64,000 nucleotides of DNA from Rahnella bruchi (GTDB lineage: Bacteria; Pseudomonadota; Gammaproteobacteria; Enterobacterales; Enterobacteriaceae). A program made the translations under genes and the position numbers. Below the pieces are notes generated by a model. The model had not been told where the DNA came from, made no database searches, and was given only the letters and a program-made list of their open reading frames with translations. Below are positions 9,416-19,067 of this stretch, piece by piece. The first letter of the stretch is position 1; every line of letters starts with the position of its first letter. Location of the stretch: the NCBI RefSeq assembly GCF_003614975.1, contig NZ_QZWI01000001.1:310001-374000 (forward strand). The letters run 5' to 3'.

Positions 9416-11008
9416 ATGCTGTTCTCCCAGACCGGACTTGCGAAGTATCGCTACTATCGCATTGCGCTCGCGTGCGCGATGGGGATATGTACTTTGCTTC
9501 TGACTCTTGGCATTCGTATTTACGAACAAGCTCAGGTCATTGCCGAAGACCAACAACATGTCGCGCTTCACACCGTCCAAAAGCTGGAAAAACTTCTTGA
9601 ACCGGCGTCACCTGCGGGAAAAGCTGTTCCTCTGGATCTGACACTCGGCTGTAACGTCCTGCAACCCATCTTGCAGCAAAATGTCGCCCGTATGCAGACG
9701 CTGCGCTCAATCAGCCTGGTCAGTAACGGCAAACTCATCTGTTCAAGTCTGGTCGGCCCGCTGGATTTGAGCCTCAGCGACACGTTACCGTCTTTTTCTC
9801 AGGGGACGACGCAGCTTGAGCTTCGCGCGTCCAAATGGAGTCGCGTAGATACGCCGACGCTTATTCTCTGGCATCCTTCAACGCCGGATAACCGAAACGG
9901 CGAACTGTTTGTTTATAACATCGGCATATTGTCGAATTTCCTGCTCGAACCGCAACCTCCTTACGCCAGCCATATTGTGTTAAATGTCGGGAAGCAAAAT
10001 CTCGAATATGGCAAAAATGAGATCATCAGCAGTAACAACCTTCCTCAACCTCCGCTGCTGAGCGAAAAATCGCAAAAATATGATTTCTCTGTCTCTATCT
10101 TTGGAGAAAAAGCCAGCGAACTGGCCTGGAATGAGCTCCCCTCACACTTGCCCCTTTCGGTGTTAATCAGCCTGCTGACGGCAACCGCGGTTTATCTGCT
10201 TTCCGGCAGCCGGATAAGCCTGGCCTATCCGATCAGTCATGGCATTTCTCACCGCGAATTTAAGGTCTATTGCCAGCCGATTATCAACAGCGATGATGGA
10301 CGCTGTATCGGCGTGGAAACGCTGATGCGCTGGAAAAACCGCCGGCAGGAATGGGTATCACCTGATGTGTTTATCCCGCTGGCAGAACAGCACGGATTAA
10401 TTATCTCGCTAACCCGCTATCTGATTAAAACCGTTGCCGATAATCTGGCAGTCTTCCCGGCGACTCCGGGTTTTTATGTCAGCATTAACGTGGCGGCCCA
10501 GCACTTCAATAATATGGAAATCGTGGATGATATCCGCAAACTGTGGCTTCCGGCGCAGCCTTCGGTTTCCCTGATGCTTGAACTGACTGAGCGCACGCGC
10601 CTTCAGGAACTGCGTGCTGCGGAAATTTCGCAACTAAAAGAGATGGGGATCCTGCTGGCTATCGATGATTTTGGTACCGGCCACAGTTCACTGAGTTATC
10701 TCAAAACGCTGAATCCGGATGTGCTGAAGATTGACCAGGCTTTTACCGCTTCGATAGGCACGGATGCGATTAACGCGACCGTCACGGATACTATTATTAC
10801 GCTGGCGCAACGTCTGAATTTAAAGCTGATTGCTGAAGGAGTTGAAACCCGAGAGCAGGTTGATTATCTGCGCAAGCGCAAAGTGGATTCGTTGCAGGGC
10901 TATTACTTTGCACGCCCGATGCCGATAGAGGTTTTCCCTGTCTGGCTGGAGCGCTATCAGAAATCGACTCAAAATATGGATCCTAAGGACATTCAGGGCG
11001 CTGTCTGA
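9416..11008 (+). CDS. pdeD: CSS-motif EAL phosphodiesterase (PdeD type)
   Basis: Membrane-bound c-di-GMP phosphodiesterase, 530 aa from ATG 9416 (AAAGGA 8 nt upstream; a TTG-started longer frame at 9377 has no ribosome site). Transmembrane helix near residues 13-35, a periplasmic CSS domain (GCNVLQP, then SNGKLICSS with the redox cysteine pair), and a second helix near 245-265 (LPLSVLISLLTATAVYLLSG). The EAL domain follows. The signature reads E301-T-L in place of EAL, with DDFGTGHSSLSYL, LKIDQAF, AEGVETREQ and QGYYFARPM all kept, so activity is likely. In E. coli the Cys pair controls degradation and activity of this class. Same position as E. coli pdeD (yoaD). Confidence 0.9.
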   Translation: MLFSQTGLAKYRYYRIALACAMGICTLLLTLGIRIYEQAQVIAEDQQHVALHTVQKLEKLLEPASPAGKAVPLDLTLGCNVLQPILQQNVARMQTLRSISLVSNGKLICSSLVGPLDLSLSDTLPSFSQGTTQLELRASKWSRVDTPTLILWHPSTPDNRNGELFVYNIGILSNFLLEPQPPYASHIVLNVGKQNLEYGKNEIISSNNLPQPPLLSEKSQKYDFSVSIFGEKASELAWNELPSHLPLSVLISLLTATAVYLLSGSRISLAYPISHGISHREFKVYCQPIINSDDGRCIGVETLMRWKNRRQEWVSPDVFIPLAEQHGLIISLTRYLIKTVADNLAVFPATPGFYVSINVAAQHFNNMEIVDDIRKLWLPAQPSVSLMLELTERTRLQELRAAEISQLKEMGILLAIDDFGTGHSSLSYLKTLNPDVLKIDQAFTASIGTDAINATVTDTIITLAQRLNLKLIAEGVETREQVDYLRKRKVDSLQGYYFARPMPIEVFPVWLERYQKSTQNMDPKDIQGAV

Positions 11009-11035
11009 TCCCACATGCTTCTGCTAATTCAGGCA

Positions 11036-11065
11036 TAAAAACGGCGACCTTAGTCGCCGTTTTGC
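11036..11065. terminator. Bidirectional terminator between pdeD and yoaE
   Basis: Perfect stem ACGGCGAC/GTCGCCGT (11041-11048 with 11053-11060), loop CTTA, flanked by AAAA on the left and TTTT on the right. It serves both convergent genes. Confidence 0.85.
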
Positions 11066-11085
11066 ATTCATATATTGCGTCAGAT

Positions 11086-12645
11086 TTAGTGGTTTTCGTC
11101 CCACTCGTCTTCTGACTTAATCCGGGTGATACGGACACGCTCGATGCGATAGTCTGTCACCTCGAGGATCTCAAAGTGGAGCGACGCCATTTCGATCACT
11201 TCGCCCGCAACAGGCATCTGGCCTGATTTCGACAGCAGCAATCCGGCCAGAGAAGCAAAATCATCATCCGCATTCACCAGATTTTTGACGTCGAGAATTT
11301 GCTGAAGAAGGTGCAAGTCCGTGCCGCCTTTCGCTATCCAGGATTCTCCGTCAGCAATCACGTCTGGCGTTTCGTCTTCATCCGGGAATTCCCCGGCAAT
11401 CGCTTCGAGCACATCCAGCGGCGTCACCAGCCCCTGAATCACACCAAATTCATTACTCACCACCACCAGACGACCTTTGGCTTTACGCAATACCGCCAGC
11501 AGATTAATCACATCCATGGTTTCCGGCACCACAATCGGCGGCGTTTTTTCAGCGAAAGCCACAATACTCTCACCGTTTTCCAGCGCCACCAGCAGGTCTT
11601 TCGCCCGCACCACGCCGATCACGTCATCCAGGGAATGGCGGCAAATCGGAAATAAACTGTGCGGTGTATCCAGCAACTGATTGCGGATTTCAGCTGGCGA
11701 CTTTTCACAGTCCACCCACGAAATCTCGGTGCGCGGCGTCATAATGCTGCGCAGAGAACGCGATGCCAGTGTCAGAACACCGGTGATCATATGACGCTCT
11801 TCTTCTGCAAATGCTTCTGAAGCAGGCAACACATCTCCGGCCGGCTCATCTTCATGCTGATGCTGGCGTTTTCCGCCCATCAGACGCTGAATCGCCTCGG
11901 CGGTGCGCTCACGCATCGGACGGTTAGACTGGCTTTTGAGGAAGTTACGGCGTGCAATCTGGTTGAACAACTCAATCAGGATGGAGAATCCGATCGCCGC
12001 GTACAGGTAACCCTTAGGAATATGGAAACCAAAACCTTCCGCTATCAGGCTCAGACCAATCATCAGCAGGAAGCTGAGACACAGCACCACGACTGTCGGA
12101 TGATTGTTCACAAAACGCGTCAGCGATTTGGACGCCAGCAACATCACACCCATGGCAATCACGACGGCTGTCATCATCACAGCCAGATTATTCACCATAC
12201 CCACTGCGGTAATGACGGCATCCAGCGAGAAGACAGCGTCGAGCACCACAATCTGCGCTACCACGGACCAGAAACTGGCATAGCCTCGGTTCGGGGTTCC
12301 CTGTTCGTCATGTCCTTCCAGCCGCTCATGCAGCTCGGTTGTGGCTTTAAACAACAGGAACAAACCGCCGACCAGCAGGATCAGATCCCGCCCCGAGAAA
12401 CTGAACTGGGCAATGCTAAACAGCGGAGTGGTCAGCTTGACCATCCACGAAATCAGCGACAGCAGACCTAAACGCATAATCAGCGCCAGGGAAAGACCGA
12501 TAATACGGGCCTTATCACGCTGCTTTGGTGGCAGTTTGTCCGCAAGAATGGCAATAAAAACAAGGTTGTCGATACCCAGAACAATTTCCAGTACGACAAG
12601 CGTCAGCAAACCGACCCAGATTGAAGGGTCCATCAAAAATTCCAT
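11086..12645 (-). CDS. yoaE: TerC-family membrane protein with CBS and CorC/HlyC domains
   Basis: 519-aa inner-membrane protein: a seven-helix TerC-type domain (residues 1 to about 240, with the acidic membrane motifs [11 protein letters not shown] and [14 protein letters not shown]), then two CBS domains (about 300-430, [11 protein letters not shown]...) and a C-terminal CorC_HlyC domain. The family is tied to metal-ion homeostasis, chiefly manganese or other metal export, but YoaE itself is uncharacterised. Length matches E. coli (518 aa). A long leader of over 300 bp separates it from the divergent manX promoter. Confidence 0.9.
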   Translation of the reverse strand: MEFLMDPSIWVGLLTLVVLEIVLGIDNLVFIAILADKLPPKQRDKARIIGLSLALIMRLGLLSLISWMVKLTTPLFSIAQFSFSGRDLILLVGGLFLLFKATTELHERLEGHDEQGTPNRGYASFWSVVAQIVVLDAVFSLDAVITAVGMVNNLAVMMTAVVIAMGVMLLASKSLTRFVNNHPTVVVLCLSFLLMIGLSLIAEGFGFHIPKGYLYAAIGFSILIELFNQIARRNFLKSQSNRPMRERTAEAIQRLMGGKRQHQHEDEPAGDVLPASEAFAEEERHMITGVLTLASRSLRSIMTPRTEISWVDCEKSPAEIRNQLLDTPHSLFPICRHSLDDVIGVVRAKDLLVALENGESIVAFAEKTPPIVVPETMDVINLLAVLRKAKGRLVVVSNEFGVIQGLVTPLDVLEAIAGEFPDEDETPDVIADGESWIAKGGTDLHLLQQILDVKNLVNADDDFASLAGLLLSKSGQMPVAGEVIEMASLHFEILEVTDYRIERVRITRIKSEDEWDENH

Positions 12646-13237
12646 GTCAGACTCCGCAATGAGTTAAAGAAAAATGACGCAAAGAAACGCGTGACGTCAG
12701 GCGGTCAGAAGACTTACCAGACGGAGTCACGACAAAATTGTCAGATGAAAGCGGTTTCAGTGCGGCAGTAATCAGGCCAATTGGGGCGGATTTGCCGGTA
12801 AGAATGAGGTGATAATGCGAAGAATAGTGACGTCGGTGACAGTCCATAGGGAGGGCTGAGGCCCGGTACTCCTGTTCAATGATTCGGAAAATCACTCTAT
12901 CAGGAATGAATATTTGAATAAAGTGTGTTTTTTTACGATCAGTATCATCCTGAAACATCTATGCTGTTTTATTGCGCGATGTGAAAGCGTATTCACAATA
13001 CGTCGTTGAATAACGGACAACCGTCACAAAAATTATTTTTTCGCACACTAAAATAAATCACGTCGCACAACCTGTTGAGGTTCGGCAATTTTACAGTTTC
13101 GCAGTCTTATCAGAAATTAAGGAACGTTAGTACGCAGGGAATGCCCTGTCCGCCTCAGGAATAAAAACGGGCGGATATCATCAGCACCATTACTTATGTG
13201 CATAACTCTTTTCAAGAGTTAACAGAGGAGGTAGCGA
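12646..13237. other. yoaE-manX divergent intergenic region
   Basis: 592 bp without a supported gene. It contains the manXYZ operator (13033-13056), a TGTGAA-N6-TTCACA palindrome at 12980-12997, the manX ribosome site (AGAGGAGGT before 13238) and, on the minus strand, a long untranslated leader for yoaE with a small GGGC-CTCA-GCCC hairpin. A minus-strand frame over 12647-12958 has no convincing start or family and is treated as chance. Confidence 0.6.
13033..13056 (+). promoter_or_regulatory. Mlc/NagC-type operator upstream of manX
   Basis: TTATTTT (13033-13039) and AAAATAA (13050-13056) form an AT-rich inverted repeat around a GC-containing centre, the pattern of operators for the ROK repressors Mlc and NagC. 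In E. coli Mlc represses manXYZ, so Mlc control is the likely reading. The repeat is seen; the regulator is inferred. Confidence 0.65.
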
Positions 13238-14212
13238 GTGAGTATTGCTATTATCATCGGCACGCACGGGTCAGCAGCTGAACAGTTGCTGAAAACAGCG
13301 GAAATGATTTTAGGTGAACAAGATAATGTCGCCTACATCGATTTCGTTCCCGGCGAGAACGCCGAAACCCTGATCGAAAAGTACACGGCAAAGTTGGGTG
13401 GTTTAGACACCAGCAGCGGCGTCCTTTTCCTGGTCGACACCTGGGGTGGCAGCCCGTTCAATGCTGCCAGCCGTATTGTTGTCGATAAAGAAAATTACGA
13501 AGTTGTGACCGGTGTGAACATCCCGATGCTGGCAGAGACTTTCATGGCTCGCGATGACAACCCTTCTTTCGCAGAACTGGTTGCCATTGCGGTAGAAACA
13601 GGCCGTATCGGTGTGAAAGCACTGAAAACTCCTGAACCTGCTGCCCATGCCCCTGCTCCTGCTCCTGCTGCCGCCCCTGCGCCAAAAGCAGCTGCCCCGG
13701 CTAAACCTGCCGGTCCGAACGACCATATGAAAATCGGCTTAGCCCGTATCGATGACCGTTTGATTCATGGCCAGGTTGCGACCCGCTGGACCAAAGAAAC
13801 CAACGTGACCCGCATTATTGTTGTCAGCGACGAAGTGGCTGCCGATACCGTGCGTAAAACGTTGCTGACTCAGGTTGCTCCTCCTGGTGTTACTGCACAC
13901 GTTGTCGACGTCGCAAAAGCCATTCGTGTCTGGGATAACCCAAAATACGCTGGCGACCGCGTAATGTTGTTATTCACTAACCCGACTGACGTTCTGCGTT
14001 TAGTTGAGGGTGGCGTGAAAATCACTACCGTAAACATCGGTGGTATGGCTTTCCGCCAGGGTAAAACTCAGGTGAATAACGCAGTATCTGTCGACGAAAA
14101 AGATATCGAAGCATTCAAGAAATTGAATGAAAAAGGTATCGAACTTGAAGTGCGTAAAGTCTCTACAGACTCTCGTCTCAAGATGATGGATCTCATTAAT
14201 AAGATGAATTAA
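13238..14212 (+). CDS. manX: Mannose PTS EIIAB component
   Basis: Cytoplasmic phosphotransfer subunit of the mannose/glucose/glucosamine PTS. 324 aa. EIIA domain (residues 1 to about 130) with active-site His10 in IIIGTHGSA; EIIB domain (from about 160) with phospho-acceptor His177 in RIDDRLIHGQVATRW. The two are joined by a long Ala-Pro linker (about residues 132-160). GTG start with AGAGGAGGT 5 nt upstream. First gene of manXYZ; an Mlc/NagC-type operator lies about 180 bp upstream. Confidence 0.97.
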   Translation: MSIAIIIGTHGSAAEQLLKTAEMILGEQDNVAYIDFVPGENAETLIEKYTAKLGGLDTSSGVLFLVDTWGGSPFNAASRIVVDKENYEVVTGVNIPMLAETFMARDDNPSFAELVAIAVETGRIGVKALKTPEPAAHAPAPAPAAAPAPKAAAPAKPAGPNDHMKIGLARIDDRLIHGQVATRWTKETNVTRIIVVSDEVAADTVRKTLLTQVAPPGVTAHVVDVAKAIRVWDNPKYAGDRVMLLFTNPTDVLRLVEGGVKITTVNIGGMAFRQGKTQVNNAVSVDEKDIEAFKKLNEKGIELEVRKVSTDSRLKMMDLINKMN

Positions 14213-14303
14213 TAAGCACATCGCTAATGTGCAGATTGCCTCAACGTTATCTGCCTGATGTGCCTGTTTATACTCAGCGTCCTTTGGTCATAGGAGAAGT
14301 GCA

Positions 14304-15101
14304 ATGGAGATCACCACACTACAAATTGTGCTGATATTTATTGTTGCATGTATTGCCGGGATGGGTTCGATCCTGGATGAATTTCAGTTTCACCGCCCGT
14401 TAGTTGCCTGTACTTTGATCGGTTTTGTTCTTGGTGATGTTAAAACCGGGATCATCATCGGCGGTACATTGGAAATGATTGCACTTGGCTGGATGAACAT
14501 CGGTGCTGCTGTTGCGCCGGATGCCGCCCTCGCCTCTATCATTTCTACCATTCTGGTTATCGCAGGTGGACAGTCTGTCGGCGCCGGTATCGCACTGGCT
14601 ATCCCGCTGGCTGCTGCGGGTCAGGTATTAACCATTATCGTTCGTACTATCACTGTTGCCTTCCAGCACGCAGCTGATAAAGCGGCTGAAAAAGGTAACC
14701 TGAACGCCATCACCTGGATCCACGTTTCCGCGCTGATTCTGCAGGCAATGCGTATCGCTATCCCTGCGGTGATTGTTGCTGTGTCTGTGGGTACTGCCAT
14801 CGTTCATGACTTACTGGCTTCTATCCCTGAAGTGGTTACCAACGGTCTGAACATTGCTGGTGGTATGATCGTCGTGGTTGGTTACGCCATGGTTATCAAC
14901 ATGATGCGTGCCGGCTACCTGATGCCATTCTTCTACCTTGGTTTCGTTACTGCCGCATTCACCAACTTCAACCTGGTTGCACTGGGTGTGATTGGTGTGG
15001 TGATGGCTGTTCTTTACATCCAGTTGAGCCCGAAATACAACAAGTCTGCGCAAGCGGCGGCTGCACCGGGTGTTAACGATCTCGACAACGAATTGGATTA
15101 A
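14304..15101 (+). CDS. manY: Mannose PTS EIIC component
   Basis: 265-aa polytopic membrane protein that forms the sugar channel with ManZ. It begins MEITTLQIVLIFIVACIAGMG and has the family motifs DEFQFHRPLVACTLIGFVLGD and GGTLEMIALGWMNIGAAVAPD. GAGAAG ribosome site 5 nt before ATG 14304. It lies 91 bp after manX and 11 bp before manZ in one operon. In other bacteria this pair is also a docking site for some bacteriocins and for lambda DNA entry. Confidence 0.97.
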   Translation: MEITTLQIVLIFIVACIAGMGSILDEFQFHRPLVACTLIGFVLGDVKTGIIIGGTLEMIALGWMNIGAAVAPDAALASIISTILVIAGGQSVGAGIALAIPLAAAGQVLTIIVRTITVAFQHAADKAAEKGNLNAITWIHVSALILQAMRIAIPAVIVAVSVGTAIVHDLLASIPEVVTNGLNIAGGMIVVVGYAMVINMMRAGYLMPFFYLGFVTAAFTNFNLVALGVIGVVMAVLYIQLSPKYNKSAQAAAAPGVNDLDNELD

Positions 15102-15112
15102 GGGTGAAGGAC

Positions 15113-15955
15113 ATGGTTGATCAAACTGCAGTTAAAAAACTCACGGCCAGCGATATTCGCGGTGTGTTTATGCGCTCCAACCTTTTCCAGGGGTCATGGA
15201 ACTTCGAACGTATGCAGGCTCTGGGCTTCTGCTTCTGTATGGTGCCTGCAATTCGTCGTCTCTACCCTGAAAACAATGACGATCGCAAAGCGGCTATCAA
15301 ACGCCACCTGGAATTCTTTAACACCCATCCATACGTTGCCGCCCCTGTTCTGGGTGTAACGCTGGCGATGGAAGAACAGCGTGCCAACGGCGCACCTATC
15401 GACGACGCGGCCATCAACGGTCTGAAAGTCGGTCTGATGGGGCCTCTGGCCGGTGTGGGTGACCCGATCTTCTGGGGTACTGTTCGTCCGGTGTTTGCTG
15501 CACTGGGCGCAGGTATCGCGATGACCGGCAGCCTGCTGGGTCCTTTGCTGTTCTTCGTTCTGTTTAACCTTGTACGTCTGCTGACCCGTTACTACGGCGT
15601 GTCTTACGGCTACAAAAAAGGCGTCGATATCGTTAACGATATGGGCGGCGGCTTCCTGCAGAAACTGACTGAGGGGGCGTCAATTCTCGGCCTCTTTGTC
15701 ATGGGGGCCCTGGTTAATAAATGGACGCACGTTAACATTCCGCTGGTGGTGTCGAAAATCACTGACCAGACAGGCCATACCACGGTCACCACTGTCCAGA
15801 CGATTTTGGATCAGCTGATGCCAGGCCTGGTGCCGTTACTGCTGACCTTCGGCTGTATGTGGCTGCTGCGTAAGAAAGTTAACGCCTTGTGGATCATCGT
15901 TGGCTTCTTCGCCATCGGTATCTTTGGTTACTGGATTGGCCTGTTAGGTCTCTGA
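15113..15955 (+). CDS. manZ: Mannose PTS EIID component
   Basis: 280-aa membrane partner of ManY. The ATG at 15113 gives MVDQTAVKKLTASDIRGVF, matching the E. coli N terminus; an in-frame GTG at 15104 is the less likely alternative. Diagnostic segments: RSNLFQGSWNFERMQALGF, GPLAGVGDPIFWGTVRPV and LTEGASILGLFVMGALV. C terminus ends GYWIGLLGL. Last gene of manXYZ, followed by a strong terminator. Confidence 0.96.
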   Translation: MVDQTAVKKLTASDIRGVFMRSNLFQGSWNFERMQALGFCFCMVPAIRRLYPENNDDRKAAIKRHLEFFNTHPYVAAPVLGVTLAMEEQRANGAPIDDAAINGLKVGLMGPLAGVGDPIFWGTVRPVFAALGAGIAMTGSLLGPLLFFVLFNLVRLLTRYYGVSYGYKKGVDIVNDMGGGFLQKLTEGASILGLFVMGALVNKWTHVNIPLVVSKITDQTGHTTVTTVQTILDQLMPGLVPLLLTFGCMWLLRKKVNALWIIVGFFAIGIFGYWIGLLGL

Positions 15956-15963
15956 TAACTGCT

Positions 15964-15994
15964 AAACCGGGGGATCTTTCCCCCGGTTTTTTTA
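15964..15994 (+). terminator. manXYZ operon terminator
   Basis: Stem CCGGGGG/CCCCCGG around ATCTTT (15967-15986) followed by seven T. Confidence 0.9.
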
Positions 15995-16050
15995 TGACCT
16001 GATTTTGTTGTTTTTTGATTTGCCTTTTGTGGCCGTAAGCTGGAGTTTTC

Positions 16051-16509
16051 ATGTCTGTTACCGATATTGTCCTCGCGTTCTTCATCCTCCTGTTACTGGC
16101 CTACGCCATTTATGATGAGTTCATCATGGGTACCAGAAATGGTGAAACGCGGCTGCGCGTGAATCTCAGACGCCGTAATAAACTGGATTCCATTATCTTC
16201 ATCGGTCTGCTGGCGATCCTGCTATATAACAATATCCATGCTAATGGTACTGCTGTTACGAATTACCTGTTAATTGGACTGGGCCTGATTGCTTTCTATC
16301 TTTCGTTCATCCGCTGGCCAAAAATGCTGTTCAAACCACAAGGTTTTTATTTCGCGAACACCTTCATTACCTATGACAGGATCCGCAGCATGAACCTTTC
16401 AGAGGACGGTGTATTGGTCTTTGAATTAGAACAGAAAAAGTTATTGATTCGCGTTAATGAACTTGACGATCTGGAAAAAATTTACAAGTTAATGGTTGAA
16501 AATCAGTAA
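16051..16509 (+). CDS. yobD: YobD, DUF986 inner-membrane protein
   Basis: 152-aa protein with three predicted helices ([18 protein letters not shown] near 6-23, [18 protein letters not shown] near 44-61, [18 protein letters not shown] near 71-88) and a cytoplasmic C-terminal part ([20 protein letters not shown]). It matches the UPF0266/DUF986 family member that follows manXYZ in E. coli. Function unknown. CTGGAG lies 6 nt before ATG 16051. Confidence 0.9.
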   Translation: MSVTDIVLAFFILLLLAYAIYDEFIMGTRNGETRLRVNLRRRNKLDSIIFIGLLAILLYNNIHANGTAVTNYLLIGLGLIAFYLSFIRWPKMLFKPQGFYFANTFITYDRIRSMNLSEDGVLVFELEQKKLLIRVNELDDLEKIYKLMVENQ

Positions 16510-16540
16510 GTTGAATAATATCCACCTATCTATCAGTTAT

Positions 16541-16570
16541 AGCCATAGGTATATTTATGGCTTTTCTTCT
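16541..16570 (+). terminator. Probable yobD terminator
   Basis: Stem AGCCATA/TATGGCT (16541-16547 with 16556-16562) followed by TTTCTTCTT. Confidence 0.65.
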
Positions 16571-16746
16571 TAAGCTTATTGATAATATCCCCTCACTAAC
16601 TAAACTGTTATTTAACCCTACATTAATACCTTCTTTTATCTGCCGATAATAATTCTGACCATGATATATAATCCCTTATTTTATTTGTTGTTGTCCTGAC
16701 TAAAAATATCATGATAAGGTTGCGCCGTTATTTGGGGGATATACTC

Positions 16747-17319
16747 GTGAACTTATCCGCAACACTTTTTCTGGCTTTTGGCATGTCTATGGACGCCTTT
16801 GCCGCGTCCATCGGTAAAGGCGCGACTCTTCACCGTCCCTGCCTGCGTGAAGCCCTGCGCACTGGCCTGATTTTCGGAATCATTGAAGCGATCACCCCAC
16901 TGATTGGCTGGGGACTGGGCTTATTCGCCAGCCAGTACATCATGCAATGGAGCCACTGGGTCGCGTTTGTCCTGCTGTTTATTCTTGGCACACGAATGAT
17001 TGTCGGGGGGCTGAAAGACAAACCGGATAACTACCTCGCGACTACCACGCGGTATAGTTTCTGGATCCTGGCCGCCACGGCGATCGGCACAAGTCTGGAT
17101 GCGCTGGCAATCGGTGTAGGATTAGCGTTACTGGAAGTGAACATCATCCAGACCGCGCTCTTCATCGGAATGGCAACTCTGCTGATGTCCACTTTAGGGA
17201 TTATGGTAGGTCGTTTTATCGGCCCGCTGTTAGGTAAATGGGCCGAAGTGTTAGGGGGCGTGATTATGATTGCAATAGGATTGAATATCCTGCTCGATCA
17301 TCCCGGCTATTTGCACTGA
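16747..17319 (+). CDS. mntP: Manganese efflux pump MntP
   Basis: 190-aa six-helix inner-membrane exporter of Mn2+. The two homologous halves each keep the membrane aspartate signature ([15 protein letters not shown] and [15 protein letters not shown]). GTG at 16747 is chosen because GGGGG sits 8 nt before it and the product then begins [12 protein letters not shown] like E. coli MntP; an ATG at 16711 would add 12 residues. The E. coli gene has a yybP-ykoY riboswitch leader; I could not find that motif in the 237 bp upstream. The stop codon abuts the convergent rlmA stop. Confidence 0.93.
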   Translation: MNLSATLFLAFGMSMDAFAASIGKGATLHRPCLREALRTGLIFGIIEAITPLIGWGLGLFASQYIMQWSHWVAFVLLFILGTRMIVGGLKDKPDNYLATTTRYSFWILAATAIGTSLDALAIGVGLALLEVNIIQTALFIGMATLLMSTLGIMVGRFIGPLLGKWAEVLGGVIMIAIGLNILLDHPGYLH

Positions 17320-18141
17320 TTATACCGAAGCGCGCCGATGTATCCGAATGAGGAAATCTGTTTCACACTCAAAGGCTGTCTGAGCTTTTAAATCGGCCAT
17401 TACCTCTTCTGTTGCCCGCCATGCAAAAGGTGTCATCTGTAATAAATCAAATGCCTTCTCGCCTGTAAGACTCATGTCATAGGAAAGCGCTTCAGTGCTT
17501 ACCCGCTCAAAACCTTCCAGTTGTTCATCAAGATCGGCGTGCAATTGTACGTCCTGATAGATCAGACCTTTCAGCTGGTATAAATGACGCGGGCCCGGCG
17601 CGACAGTCACCACTAAACCCCCGGCTTTAACTGCCCGGTAAAGTTCCTGAGCCTTACAGGGCGCATAAATGCGAATAACCGCATCCAGAGAGCTGTCTGC
17701 AAAGGGCAGCCGGTGGCTGGACGCCACGCAAAAAGACACATCGTGATAGCGTTTGGCGGCATAACGGATAGCCACTTTAGCCACATCCAGGCCATAAACT
17801 TTCAGCGTGCGATGCTGCATTAACCGTTCAGCAAAAGCCGCGGTGTAATACCCTTCCCCGCAACCGATATCGAGTAACGCCTGCGCATCTTCAGGAATGA
17901 CTTTATCAAGAATATCCGACAGGCGGTCCCGCAAAGGCTGATAATGCCCTGCGTCAAGAAAGGCGCGACGCGAAATCATCATTTCCGGGCTGTCACCCGG
18001 TTGCTTCGAGCGTTTGTGCTGTACGGGCATCAGATTCACGTAACCCTCTTTGGCGTTATCAAACTGATGATTGGCCGAGCAACGCCATTGCTGACCTGTC
18101 AGCATAAGCGGCTGGAAACAAAGCGGGCACTGATACGTCAT
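17320..18141 (-). CDS. rlmA: 23S rRNA m1G745 methyltransferase
   Basis: SAM-dependent methylase acting on G745 of 23S rRNA. From ATG 18141 it is 273 aa (E. coli 269). Zinc site at the N terminus (C5-x2-C8 ... C21-x3-H25 in MTYQCPLC and [10 protein letters not shown]), SAM-binding [15 protein letters not shown], and the [18 protein letters not shown] segment typical of the group. A longer open frame back to 18222 lacks the zinc-site start context. Convergent with mntP; the two stop codons are directly adjacent (17317-17319 and 17320-17322). Confidence 0.93.
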   Translation of the reverse strand: MTYQCPLCFQPLMLTGQQWRCSANHQFDNAKEGYVNLMPVQHKRSKQPGDSPEMMISRRAFLDAGHYQPLRDRLSDILDKVIPEDAQALLDIGCGEGYYTAAFAERLMQHRTLKVYGLDVAKVAIRYAAKRYHDVSFCVASSHRLPFADSSLDAVIRIYAPCKAQELYRAVKAGGLVVTVAPGPRHLYQLKGLIYQDVQLHADLDEQLEGFERVSTEALSYDMSLTGEKAFDLLQMTPFAWRATEEVMADLKAQTAFECETDFLIRIHRRASV

Positions 18142-18289
18142 GGAGAAAACCTGCAAGGAAAGTCTGAAGAGGCGAAAGTTCGCAATAGAGGTAAGTCTAA
18201 AGAAGGCGCCTTGTGGTTGCAACTGCTGGAAAGTGCGTATAAAAGGCAGCTACACTGAAGCCCTATCTTTTTCCTGACCGAGACACGAG

Positions 18290-18988
18290 ATGAGTGACAG
18301 CTCAGTTTTACTCAGCCACACCCCCGGCGTTTTGCATGGCTTCGGTGACAAACAATCCTTACTTCCTGCTCATCTGCAAACCTTTGAAGCCACACGCCCG
18401 GAAAAGAAGCAGGTTCATGGCACCCGGATTGTTGATGTAACCCAACCCGGACAGGATTGCGGCGAAGCTGACGGGTTTATTACCTCCGTGCCCGGTATTC
18501 TTCTGGCCGTATTTACCGCAGATTGCCTGCCGGTGATTTTTTGTCGCAAAGATGGCAAAGAAGTGGCTGCTGTTCACGCAGGCTGGCGGGGACTTATCGA
18601 CGGAATTCTGGAAAAAATGGCGCTGAGGATTAATCAGTCGGGTGATACCCACGACTGGATTGTCGCCATTGGCCCTGCGGCACAGGCCTGCTGTTACGAA
18701 GTCAGTCAGGAGTTGATTGATACATTTATGCAACAACTCGATTTACCCCCTGCCCTGATTTCGCCCCGTCATCGTCATCTTGATCTGGCTGCGATTGCAG
18801 AGGCAAAACTACAGGCTTTGGGATTCGCCGGCATTGACCATGCAGGCAGTTGCACGATTTGTACAACAGCGGGTGAAGGTTTCAAATACACCAGCTTCCG
18901 ACGTAACAGCCACCAGCGGGCAAAAGACCCTTCACATCCGGGCATTAGCGGGCGCAATCAGCAATCCGGCATTATGATCTTGCGATAA
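18290..18988 (+). CDS. YfiH/PgeF-type laccase-domain protein, stand-alone copy
   Basis: 232-aa cytoplasmic protein of the multicopper polyphenol oxidoreductase fold (PF02578), the family of E. coli PgeF (YfiH), which corrects mis-incorporated serine in peptidoglycan precursors. The conserved metal and active-site residues are present: KKQVHGTRI, FTADCLPVIF and AAVHAGWRGL, then the C-terminal CCYEV and SFRRNSHQRAKD. In enterobacteria pgeF normally sits next to rluD; here the gene lies between rlmA and cspC, so it is either a paralogue or a relocated copy. That cannot be decided from this window. ATG 18290, with ACGAG just upstream. Confidence 0.8.
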   Translation: MSDSSVLLSHTPGVLHGFGDKQSLLPAHLQTFEATRPEKKQVHGTRIVDVTQPGQDCGEADGFITSVPGILLAVFTADCLPVIFCRKDGKEVAAVHAGWRGLIDGILEKMALRINQSGDTHDWIVAIGPAAQACCYEVSQELIDTFMQQLDLPPALISPRHRHLDLAAIAEAKLQALGFAGIDHAGSCTICTTAGEGFKYTSFRRNSHQRAKDPSHPGISGRNQQSGIMILR

Positions 18989-19025
18989 TACCGCTATGTC
19001 TCTGAAGTTTATAAATATCAGAAAC

Positions 19026-19053
19026 AAAAAAACCCGCCTTAGCGGGTTTTTTT
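19026..19053. terminator. Bidirectional terminator between the YfiH-type gene and cspC
   Basis: AACCCGC/GCGGGTT stem (19031-19037 with 19042-19048), loop CTTA, with A-run and T-run on its two sides. Confidence 0.88.
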
Positions 19054-19067
19054 ACAGCTGACGCTGC

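Noticed and set aside
12647-12958. 103-codon minus-strand frame upstream of yoaE
   Set aside because: Immediately upstream of yoaE, no ribosome site and no recognisable family; more likely leader sequence.
12980-12997. CRP site upstream of manX
   Set aside because: TGTGA and TCACA are separated by 8 bp instead of 6. As TGTGAA-N6-TTCACA it resembles a TyrR-like palindrome more, but a TyrR role at manX is not expected, so I list it only as a palindrome.
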